This document shows, piece after piece, positions 42,049 through 49,566 of a DNA stretch of 52,027 bases. Positions within the stretch are counted from its first letter, which is position 1. Every line of letters begins with the position of its first letter. A program made the position numbers and the translations under genes. Origin of the DNA: an uncultured Lachnospiraceae bacterium (GTDB lineage Bacteria; Bacillota; Clostridia; Lachnospirales; Lachnospiraceae); assembly GCA_946616835.1 (NCBI GenBank), contig CAMOJK010000006.1:1-52027 (forward strand). The letters are read 5' to 3'. The notes below the pieces were generated by a model. The model saw only the letters and a program-made list of their open reading frames with translations, made no database searches and was not told where the DNA came from.

Positions 42049-42876
42049 ATGGATGAGAAAATTCAGGACAACAGCATATTTGAAACTGAACTCTCAGAGC
42101 ACTATAAAGAGGAACTCATGACCGATATCCCTGACATCTGGGATAAGATTAGCATGCGTCTGGATAGTGTTTCAGTCCCTTCATCCTCAAACGACACTAT
42201 AACAGACGGTACCACAAATATTCCCGCAAGCATTTCATCTGAATATATACCTGACCAAACAAGCACCCCTGTAATACGCTACAATAAGGCCGCCGCCAAA
42301 AGCAGCCATAGTTACTTTTCAGGTTCTGCACTCACCAGGTTTATCCCGGTTGCTGCAGCTGTTGTGTTGCTGTGCATCTGTGTTCCGGTCTTTATAAGAC
42401 TGCAGCACAACGGTCAGACCGAAAGCGCAGTCGCGACAGCCGACAATGCAACGACATACGAAAAAACTTCAGACAGCGCCACATTGACCCCCGATAGTTC
42501 AACTTACAATTTTTCTTCTGAAACCAAAACCGCTGGTGACGATATATCATACGAAGATGCATTTGCCGAAGAAGCCACGGAATACTATGACAACACTGCC
42601 GGTGACTCAGATGAGCGCGAGGCAGTGGAATCTGTTGCTTCTGAAAACAGCGAATCCGGAGCATACATAATGATCTATGTGGTTCCCGACACAGACTACT
42701 CCAGGATCGAAGAATTGATATCCGCCTATAATATGGATCTTGAATCCGACAGCTCAGATCCCAATGCATATAAGCTTTTCCCCGGATCCGACATGGACCT
42801 GAAGGAATTATCAGGAATATGTGATGAGATCAGAAAGTATGATTTTATCGTTCAGGCCACACCCGTGGGCCAATAA
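42049..42876 (+). CDS. Putative membrane anti-sigma or sigma-associated protein
   Basis: 275 residues: a cytoplasmic N-terminal helical part (SEHYKEELMTDIPDIWDKIS), a Ser/Thr-rich linker, one transmembrane helix (FIPVAAAVVLLCICVPVFI, about 100-118), then an acidic Ser/Thr-rich extracellular stalk and a C-terminal domain (YIMIYVVPDTDYSRIEELIS to IVQATPVG). The zinc-type H-x3-C-x2-C anti-sigma motif is absent, so binding to the sigma factor is proposed from position and topology only. ATG at 42049 has GGAG nine bases upstream; TTG five codons earlier has none. Confidence 0.7.
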   Translation: MDEKIQDNSIFETELSEHYKEELMTDIPDIWDKISMRLDSVSVPSSSNDTITDGTTNIPASISSEYIPDQTSTPVIRYNKAAAKSSHSYFSGSALTRFIPVAAAVVLLCICVPVFIRLQHNGQTESAVATADNATTYEKTSDSATLTPDSSTYNFSSETKTAGDDISYEDAFAEEATEYYDNTAGDSDEREAVESVASENSESGAYIMIYVVPDTDYSRIEELISAYNMDLESDSSDPNAYKLFPGSDMDLKELSGICDEIRKYDFIVQATPVGQ

Positions 42877-42880
42877 AAAA

Positions 42881-42899
42881 GCGGTGAATACTTCACCGC
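42881..42899. terminator. Bidirectional terminator between the sigma operon and malQ
   Basis: GCGGTGAA (42881-42888) / TTCACCGC (42892-42899), three-base loop, flanked by A6 on the left and CT7 on the right. Confidence 0.95.
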
Positions 42900-42910
42900 C
42901 TTTTTTTGCT

Positions 42911-44389
42911 TTACCTTCCGTATAAAACAGTCATTTTCCTTATAGACTCTGCCAGATTCTTAGTATAAGCATCCGGCTTCATACGCCAGCACCAATTCCC
43001 TCCCAGAGTGGACGGGGTATTGATCCTCGCCTCGCTTCCTAGTCCAAGATAATCCTGCATGGGAATTATTGCAGTATCCGCAACGCTCATAAGTGCATGT
43101 CTTATCAGCGCCTGATTAAAATTCTTAGCACTCTTCATCCCCATATAATCCCGGGCAAATTTCTTATCTTTCGCTCCGGCACTCTCATACCATCCGACAG
43201 ATGTATCATTATCGTGAGTACCGGTATAGACTACACAGTTCTTAGTATAATTATGCGGAAGATAATTATTCTCTTCATTGCAGTCAAAAGCAAACTGAAG
43301 GACTTTCATCCCCGGAAATCCTGTCTTATCTACAAGCTTAAATACCGCAGGTGTCAGATAGCCAAGGTCTTCTGCAATTATTTCTTTCTTACCAAGCTCT
43401 TTTTTTATCGCCGCAAAGAAATCATATCCGGGACCTTTTTCCCAATGGCCGAATTCCGCTGTGGCATCACCGTAGGGAATATTGTAATATGACTCAAAAC
43501 CCCTGAAATGATCAATCCTCACAACATCGTACAACGAAAAACACATCCTGAGTCTCGATATCCACCATTTATATCCTGACTTCTTATGATAAGCCCAATC
43601 ATATAAGGGGTTTCCCCATAGCTGACCTGTTGCAGAAAAATAATCAGGCGGACACCCTGCCACTCCGGTAGGATCATTATTATCATCTAACTGAAACAGT
43701 TCAGGATTAGACCATGTATCCGCACTGTCATATGCAACATAAAGCGGAATATCTCCGATTATCTTTATTCCTTTTTCATTAGCATAATTTTTCAGCTCGA
43801 ACCACTGCTTATAGAAAAAATACTGGATGAACTTATAGCACATAAGCTCATCAGAGTATTTGGGATCTTCTGCATATTTTTTTATTGCAGACCTTGAATG
43901 CTTTCTGATCTCGTCCGGCCAGTATATAAAACTCTTACCATTAAAATTTTCTTTTAATGCCATAAATAAAGCATAATCATCCAGCCAGAATTTATTTTCT
44001 TTTATGAATTTTAAAAAATCCTTGTCTTCAGAAATTCTGCTTTTTAGAAAAGCTTTCTTTAATATTTTAAATCTGTTCCTGTATACTTTTTCGTAATCTA
44101 CTTTTTCCGGATCATCTCCCCAGTCTTTACTCTCGCAGTCTTTTCTTCTTATCCATTTTTTTTCAATAAATTCTTCAATATCAACGAAATAAGGGTTACC
44201 CGCAAAAGTCGAGAAAGACTGATAAGGTGAATCACCATATCCTGTAGGTCCCATAGGAAGAACCTGCCAATACTTCTGTCCTGCACTCGCTAAAAAATCC
44301 ACAAATTCATATGCTTCTTTTGAAAAACATCCTATGCCGTACTTTGATGGTATTGAAGTGATAGGTAACAGAATCCCGCTTCCCCTCAT
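42911..44389 (-). CDS. malQ: 4-alpha-glucanotransferase (amylomaltase)
   Basis: GH77 enzyme that transfers alpha-1,4-glucan segments between chains. 492 residues: RGSGILLPITSIPSKYGIG at the start, WQVLPMGPTGYGDSPYQS, the nucleophile Asp in DVVRIDHFRGF (near 293), the acid/base Glu in IIAEDLGYLT (near 340), TGTHDNDTSVGWY and the C-terminal TPSTLGGNWCWRM. Length is typical of bacterial MalQ. It works with glycogen phosphorylase (49567-51891), supplying longer chains for phosphorolysis. Own promoter upstream. Confidence 0.97.
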   Translation of the reverse strand: MRGSGILLPITSIPSKYGIGCFSKEAYEFVDFLASAGQKYWQVLPMGPTGYGDSPYQSFSTFAGNPYFVDIEEFIEKKWIRRKDCESKDWGDDPEKVDYEKVYRNRFKILKKAFLKSRISEDKDFLKFIKENKFWLDDYALFMALKENFNGKSFIYWPDEIRKHSRSAIKKYAEDPKYSDELMCYKFIQYFFYKQWFELKNYANEKGIKIIGDIPLYVAYDSADTWSNPELFQLDDNNDPTGVAGCPPDYFSATGQLWGNPLYDWAYHKKSGYKWWISRLRMCFSLYDVVRIDHFRGFESYYNIPYGDATAEFGHWEKGPGYDFFAAIKKELGKKEIIAEDLGYLTPAVFKLVDKTGFPGMKVLQFAFDCNEENNYLPHNYTKNCVVYTGTHDNDTSVGWYESAGAKDKKFARDYMGMKSAKNFNQALIRHALMSVADTAIIPMQDYLGLGSEARINTPSTLGGNWCWRMKPDAYTKNLAESIRKMTVLYGR

Positions 44390-44424
44390 AGCATCCTCCG
44401 AAAATCCGAAAACGTTTTCTATTG

Positions 44425-44452
44425 ATTATAACATACGCCCGCTTTTCGTCAA
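44425..44452 (-). promoter_or_regulatory. malQ promoter
   Basis: Minus strand TTGACG (44452-44447), 16 bases, TATAAT (44430-44425), about 36 bases before the malQ start. Confidence 0.8.
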
Positions 44453-44543
44453 GAATATTCGAGCCTTACACTGTCCCACACGATAGGAAGATTTTTTATG
44501 ATACTGACAATTAGCTTTCTTTTTGCCGGTGCTGCAATAACAA

Positions 44544-44572
44544 AAAACAGCACATACAAAATGTGCTGTTTT
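44544..44572 (-). terminator. Terminator of the histone H1-like gene
   Basis: 12-bp perfect stem AAAACAGCACAT (44544-44555) / ATGTGCTGTTTT (44561-44572), loop of five; TTTTTTG follows on the minus strand. Confidence 0.92.
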
Positions 44573-44600
44573 ATTATTATCTGATATTTAATCTACCGGA

Positions 44601-45173
44601 TTATTTCTTTGCAGTGGACTTTTTAACAGGGGTCTTCTTAGCAACTGACTTCTTTGCTGCAGCATCCTTCTTAACTGTTGTCTTTGTTGCAGCTTTCTTT
44701 GTTGTTGTCTTAGCAGCTGCCTTGGTTGCTGTCTTTTTTGTGGTTGCTGCTTTCTTTGTTGCAGTTGCAGGCTTCTTAACTGTTGCCTTAGCAGGTGTCT
44801 TCTTTGTGGTTGCTGCTTTCTTTGTTGTAGCCGCAGCTTTCTTCACTGTTGACTTAACTGCTGTCTTCTTTGCAGCTGCCTTAGCAGGTGTCTTTACTGC
44901 TGTCTTCTTAGTTGTTGTCTTTGCTGCTGTTTTAGCTGTTGTCTTCTTCTCAGCTGCCTTAGCTGCAGTCTTCTTTACTGTTGTCTTAGCTGCAGCCTTC
45001 TTCTCAGCCACCTTAGCTGTTGTTTTCTTTGTAGTAGTCTTTGCAGCTGCCTTAGCTGCAGTCTTCTTCTCAGTTGCCTTAGCTGTTGTTTTCTTTGTAG
45101 CGGTCTTTGCGGCTGCTTTAGCTGCTGTCTTCTTTTCAGTTGCCTTGGTTGTGGCTTTCTTTGCTTCTGCCAT
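44601..45173 (-). CDS. Histone H1-like Lys/Ala/Thr-rich protein
   Basis: 190 residues made almost wholly of Lys, Ala and Thr, with a few Pro, Val and Glu: tandem units such as KKTTAKATEKKTAAKAAAKT repeated with small changes from near the start to the end. It resembles the C-terminal tail of histone H1, bacterial Hc1/AlgP-type proteins and PHA-granule or nucleoid proteins. Expected to bind DNA or another polyanion. The opposite strand gives an equally long open frame of Ala/Phe/Val repeats, which is an artefact of composition. ATG has GGGAAATC upstream; a strong terminator follows. Confidence 0.85.
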   Translation of the reverse strand: MAEAKKATTKATEKKTAAKAAAKTATKKTTAKATEKKTAAKAAAKTTTKKTTAKVAEKKAAAKTTVKKTAAKAAEKKTTAKTAAKTTTKKTAVKTPAKAAAKKTAVKSTVKKAAATTKKAATTKKTPAKATVKKPATATKKAATTKKTATKAAAKTTTKKAATKTTVKKDAAAKKSVAKKTPVKKSTAKK

Positions 45174-45298
45174 GATTTCCCTCCGTTAAATTAAATGATG
45201 TTTTTTAAATTAAATTTTGCAAAAACCTATTTACATTCACGATTTTATCTTATTGTTTAAATCATTTCAACCATTTTTGTTGATTTTTCAAGGTTTTT

Positions 45299-46165
45299 TC
45301 AGCTTTCTATCAGCTTTTTTAATTCTTCTATCGTGAATTCATAATCCTTTTCGCAGAAATCGCAATGTAATTTTACATTCTCCCCAGCATCAATCATTGA
45401 CTTCAGCTCTTTATTTCCAAGGCTTATCAAAGCCTTTGTTACACGTTCAGTAGAACAGTTACAATGATACCTTACAGACATCCGTTCTTCAACACTGACA
45501 TCATCAAGAAGCTCATTCATTATATCTTCCATACTTTTTTCATGTTCTAGTTCCTGTGTAACAGAAGAAAATGAAGCTAATCTTTTCTCTATAAGGCTGA
45601 GCGTTTCGTCTGAGGCAAAAGGCATCACCTGAATTATAAAACCGCCTGATGTCTTCACGCTTCTATTCCTGTCTATCAGCACTCCCAAAGCAACTGATGT
45701 GGGAATCTGTTCACTTTCAGCAAAGTAATAGGTAAGGTCCTCCGCTATCTCACCTGAATGCAGAAGAGTCTGCCCTACATAGGGTTCCTTCATTCCCATA
45801 TCCCTGATTACGGAAAGCATACCGTTTCCGATTCCTCTCCCCACATCAAGATGCCCGTCATCACGAAGCGGAAGCTCCACATGGTTATTGTAGACCAGTC
45901 CTTTAACATTTCCATTTGGATCAGCCGTAACAGTAAGACTCTTTATCGGTCCGTCACCATCAATCTTTAATGTGATAATATCTGATTCATCCTTTCCCAT
46001 TGCCCCCATCATAAGACCTGCCGTAAGCAGACGTCCTAAAGCCGCAGTACAAAGAGGAGACAGATCATGGATCTGTCTCGCCTCTTCAACCGTATCTTTT
46101 GTATATGCTGCAAAGAACCTTATCTGGTCACCGAATGCGGTGCCCCTTATCATCTCATCTTTCAT
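45299..46165 (-). CDS. hslO: Hsp33 redox-regulated chaperone
   Basis: Cytoplasmic holdase activated by oxidation of its zinc site. 288 residues with N-terminal MIRGTAFGDQIRFFAAYTKDT-like start, SPLCTAALGRLL, GDGPIKSLTVTADPNGNVKG, and the C-terminal zinc motif: CNC in RYHCNCSTERV and CDFC in KLHCDFCEKDYEF, about 32 residues apart. Length is normal. It sits 23 bases behind the LacI-GGDEF gene and is probably in the same transcript. Confidence 0.96.
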   Translation of the reverse strand: MKDEMIRGTAFGDQIRFFAAYTKDTVEEARQIHDLSPLCTAALGRLLTAGLMMGAMGKDESDIITLKIDGDGPIKSLTVTADPNGNVKGLVYNNHVELPLRDDGHLDVGRGIGNGMLSVIRDMGMKEPYVGQTLLHSGEIAEDLTYYFAESEQIPTSVALGVLIDRNRSVKTSGGFIIQVMPFASDETLSLIEKRLASFSSVTQELEHEKSMEDIMNELLDDVSVEERMSVRYHCNCSTERVTKALISLGNKELKSMIDAGENVKLHCDFCEKDYEFTIEELKKLIES

Positions 46166-46188
46166 AAATCCATATCCTATTATGTATT

Positions 46189-48135
46189 TTATTTCTTATT
46201 CAATATCATACTTTTTTCATTCTGACAGTATCTTGCATGATGTTCCTTCTTTATTCCGTACATCCGCTTATCAGCGATTGTCAGTGCTTTCTTTATATCG
46301 AAGCCCTCACAAAATGCCGTATTGCAGATACCATAGCTTGCCAGTACTCTGTAACCCTTTCCTGATGTTTTATTATATGCATCAAGTGAGTCGTCAATTC
46401 TTTTTATAATGGCTGCTTCATCACACTTGCCTATGATAACGGAAAATATCTCATCTCCGCCAAACCTCACATTGAAAGCATCCTCCGGACAGGATTTTTT
46501 TACGGAAGCTGCAAGAGCCGAGATGGCCTGATCCCCCTCTTCGTGTCCGAAATTATCATTTATTACTTTAAGTCCATCCAGATCATACATTATGATAGTA
46601 ACAGGAATCCCGGAATTCTTCTTTTCCTCAAGGATCCTGTCAAAGAACCTGTTAAAGCCGTTCCTATTGTATAGTCCCGTCAGAAGATCATGTTCATAAT
46701 AGTCATTAACCTGTTTAACAAGATTCTTCTGGTAACTCATATTGATGTAACTGCCTATTCCCATGTCAAGTGTACCCGTGGTACTTGCAGTTCTTGTATA
46801 CCTTGTATTATCACAGTCGGCATAGTTGTAGCAAACATAGCCCAAAGGAATATTCATATAATCAAGGGAATTGAATATGAGGGGATTTCCTGTCTCTACC
46901 ATCCCCTTAAACAGCTCATTCTCAGTGCTCATTATCGTCTCACCTTCCCCAAGCTGACGAATGATCCGCCGTTCATCCATATTCACATACATGGTAAGAT
47001 CTTTGGGATCAAGCTTATTATCTATCGAATCGAAATAATACGCATCAGTTCTGAAACAGTTCTTATTAAGCACCAGAAGCATATTACCCATTATATCCTG
47101 ATCATAAAGCTTTCTGTCATTAAGCCTGTCTATCATTTCCTCCGGAGAGCCGCTGACCTGCATATCCATTATTATCTTGTACATCATCCGGATATCATCC
47201 TGATGCCTGTAAAATCCAAAATTAAAATTACTGAGAAGAACATCATTATCTATAGCACTGGAAGAATCACCCGTTGACTCATTTGCTGCCAAAGCCGGCA
47301 TCACTTTAGTGGATATAATATCATCTGATGTGAACGAACCGTTAAATACACCCTCTATATATTTTACGGTGGCTTCGGAAAACGCCGGCGTAAGACATAC
47401 AGCAGTTGTTATTTTAGGAGATACCGTAAAGACTTCATCCATACCGTCAAAGCCGGTTATTACTAGGTCATCCGGAATGGAATAACCGTTCTGTTGAAAA
47501 ACTTTCACGACATTTATGGCCATAATATCATTGGCACAGAATATCGCATCAGGTATCTTGCCGGATGTGATGATCCGTTTTGCCTCTGCCGCAGCAGGAA
47601 CTGCCCAAAATAGGCCATAGCTCAGCATGCTTTCGTCAAAGGTAAATCCGTACTCGGCTATAACCTTCTTAAATACATCGATCCTCTCATCGGAAAACTT
47701 ATTGTCAGGAATCCCGGCCATCATATGCGGTCTTTTTATGTCCCGCTCTTCAAAAACATGGCGTACCACATTTTCAAATCCTGCTTTATAATCAAAGACT
47801 AATGATGAAGCATTTTCATACTCACCGTCAACCACAAGAACAGGCAGCTTATATTTTTGGGCATTTGCTATAACCTTCTCTGTAACGGTACGGCACTTTA
47901 TCTTTTCATCCATTATGACGACAACATCTGCCAGATCATAAGGAATACTGTCAAAAACTGAAGCTTCAGCCGGTATGGCGTCTTCCTTCCAATAGATATC
48001 CGCATTGACAGCAAATATCAAGAGCACAGCATCCATTTGGGAAATGTGCTCGTTGACCTGCTCAATATAGTCATGTACCTGAGAATCAAATATTCTCGAA
48101 GTACAGAGAATAACTATTTTCTTATTTCCAACCAA
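46189..48135 (-). CDS. LacI-type periplasmic-binding-like sensor fused to GGDEF domain
   Basis: 648 residues. Residues 5-285 are a sugar-binding fold of the LacI/PBP type (KIVILCTSRIFDSQVHDYI, IPDAIFCANDIMAINVVKVF, PDDLVITGFDGMDEVF), but with neither an HTH nor a signal peptide, so a cytoplasmic ligand sensor. Residues about 300-465 form an uncharacterised middle region. Residues 475-630 are GGDEF: DLLTGLYNRNGFNRFFDR, metal Asp518 in MYDLDGLKVINDNFGH, and the signature as GGDEI at 559-563. The inhibitory RxxD site five residues before is absent. It probably makes c-di-GMP in response to a sugar-like ligand. Start is TTG with GGAG nine bases upstream; a stop lies two codons before. Confidence 0.9.
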   Translation of the reverse strand: MVGNKKIVILCTSRIFDSQVHDYIEQVNEHISQMDAVLLIFAVNADIYWKEDAIPAEASVFDSIPYDLADVVVIMDEKIKCRTVTEKVIANAQKYKLPVLVVDGEYENASSLVFDYKAGFENVVRHVFEERDIKRPHMMAGIPDNKFSDERIDVFKKVIAEYGFTFDESMLSYGLFWAVPAAAEAKRIITSGKIPDAIFCANDIMAINVVKVFQQNGYSIPDDLVITGFDGMDEVFTVSPKITTAVCLTPAFSEATVKYIEGVFNGSFTSDDIISTKVMPALAANESTGDSSSAIDNDVLLSNFNFGFYRHQDDIRMMYKIIMDMQVSGSPEEMIDRLNDRKLYDQDIMGNMLLVLNKNCFRTDAYYFDSIDNKLDPKDLTMYVNMDERRIIRQLGEGETIMSTENELFKGMVETGNPLIFNSLDYMNIPLGYVCYNYADCDNTRYTRTASTTGTLDMGIGSYINMSYQKNLVKQVNDYYEHDLLTGLYNRNGFNRFFDRILEEKKNSGIPVTIIMYDLDGLKVINDNFGHEEGDQAISALAASVKKSCPEDAFNVRFGGDEIFSVIIGKCDEAAIIKRIDDSLDAYNKTSGKGYRVLASYGICNTAFCEGFDIKKALTIADKRMYGIKKEHHARYCQNEKSMILNKK

Positions 48136-48164
48136 CCTTTACAGCTCCGCTAAAAATACTGTTT

Positions 48165-49445
48165 TTAAAACTCAAGTGCCTGCTTAAGATCGTCGATCAG
48201 ATCTGCCTTGTCCTCTAAGCCGCAGCTCATCCTCACCATTCCCGCCGGAATTCCGGCTGCATTAAGCTGCGCTTCTGTCATCTGACGATGTGTTGATGTT
48301 GCAGGATTCAGACAGCAGGTTCTTGCATCAGCAACATGTGTCTCTATTGCCGCAAGTTTCAGCCTCTTCATAAAGCTTTCTGCCGCAGGTCTTCCGCCCT
48401 TCAGTACAAATGAAACTACGCCACATCCGCCACCGCCAAGGTATTTCTGTGCAACATCATAATACTTATTGCTCTTAAGTCCGGGATAGTTAACCGACTC
48501 GACTTTATCATGTCCCTCAAGGAACTCCGCAACTGCCTGACCGTTTTCCACATGCCTTGGCATCCTTACATGCAGTGATTCAAGTCCGAGATTAAGGATG
48601 AATGCATTCTGGGGTGACTGTATAGAACCGAGGTCACGCATGATCTGGGCAGTAGCCTTTGTGATGAATGCCCCTTCCTTTCCAAACTTCTCAGCATATG
48701 TAATTCCATGATAAGAATCATCCGGCGTAGTAAGTCCCGGGAAAAGATCAGCATGTGCCATCCAGTCAAACTTTCCGGAATCAACTATCGCACCGCCAAC
48801 TGCCGCACCATGGCCATCCATATATTTTGTTGTGGAATGTGTAACTATATCTGCACCCCACTCGATCGGCCTGCAGTTTACAGGTGTAGGAAATGTATTG
48901 TCGATGATAAGAGGCACGCCATGTGCATGTGCAGCCTTTGCATACTTTTCAATATCGAGCACTGTAAGCGCGGGATTAGCGATGGTCTCTCCGAATACTG
49001 CGCGGGTATTCTCCTTAAAAGCCGCATTAAGTTCTTCCTCACTTGCATCAGGCGCCACAAAGGTCACATCTATTCCCATCTTCTTCATGGTAACGCTTAT
49101 GAGATTAAAGGTTCCTCCATAGATTGACGAAGAAGAAACGATATGGCTTCCGCATTCACATATATTAAAAAGTGAATAGAAATTAGCAGCCTGCCCTGAT
49201 GATGTAAGCATGCCCGCAGTACCGCCTTCCAGCGCGGCGATCTTGGCTGCCACATGGTCATTTGTGGGATTCTGCAGTCTTGTATAAAAATAACCGCTTG
49301 CCTCCAGATCAAAGAGCTTGCCCATATCCTCGCTGGTATCGTACTTAAAAGTCGTTGACTGTACGATGGGGATCTGTCTCGGCTCTCCGTTTGACGGTGT
49401 GTAACCTGCCTGTACGCATTTGGTATTTAATCTGTAATCACTCAT
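48165..49445 (-). CDS. metY: O-acetylhomoserine sulfhydrylase family (Cys/Met metabolism PLP enzyme)
   Basis: Makes homocysteine from O-acetylhomoserine and sulfide. 426 residues with N-terminal RLNTKCVQAGYTP, YTRLQNPTNDHVAAKIAALE, PLIIDNTFPTPVNCRP and the PLP lysine Lys207 in VTHSTTKYMDGHG, then the C-terminal THRQMTEAQLNAAGI and VRMSCGLEDKADLIDDLKQAL. The long form (over 420) fits MetY rather than the shorter MetB/MetC (about 380). Unlike metK, it has no SAM riboswitch; instead its leader opens with a hairpin. The LacI-GGDEF gene follows after 29 bases. Confidence 0.94.
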   Translation of the reverse strand: MSDYRLNTKCVQAGYTPSNGEPRQIPIVQSTTFKYDTSEDMGKLFDLEASGYFYTRLQNPTNDHVAAKIAALEGGTAGMLTSSGQAANFYSLFNICECGSHIVSSSSIYGGTFNLISVTMKKMGIDVTFVAPDASEEELNAAFKENTRAVFGETIANPALTVLDIEKYAKAAHAHGVPLIIDNTFPTPVNCRPIEWGADIVTHSTTKYMDGHGAAVGGAIVDSGKFDWMAHADLFPGLTTPDDSYHGITYAEKFGKEGAFITKATAQIMRDLGSIQSPQNAFILNLGLESLHVRMPRHVENGQAVAEFLEGHDKVESVNYPGLKSNKYYDVAQKYLGGGGCGVVSFVLKGGRPAAESFMKRLKLAAIETHVADARTCCLNPATSTHRQMTEAQLNAAGIPAGMVRMSCGLEDKADLIDDLKQALEF

Positions 49446-49470
49446 TTTTTCCCTCCAAAGTAAAAATAGC

Positions 49471-49493
49471 CGTTATTCCGCATAGGAATAACG
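49471..49493 (-). terminator. Hairpin at the metY leader start, also usable as glgP terminator
   Basis: CGTTATTCC (49471-49479) / GGAATAACG (49485-49493), five-base loop, followed on the minus strand by GCTATTTTTAC and then the metY GGAGG. It ends 25 bases before the metY ATG and begins at the predicted metY transcription start. Confidence 0.75.
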
Positions 49494-49498
49494 ACTAT

Positions 49499-49528
49499 AT
49501 TTTATCACTTGTAAGATGATAATTTCAA
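49499..49528 (-). promoter_or_regulatory. metY promoter
   Basis: Minus strand TTGAAA (49528-49523), 18 bases, TAAAAT (49504-49499). Predicted start near 49492, at the base of the hairpin. Confidence 0.65.
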
Positions 49529-49566
49529 TAATACCGTAAATTTGGTGCAATTGCTCCTGCAGCTTA

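Noticed and set aside
44563-45189. Plus-strand frame of 208 codons rich in Ala, Phe and Val
   Set aside because: It is the antisense reading of the Lys/Ala/Thr repeat gene; lack of stops follows from the repeated composition.
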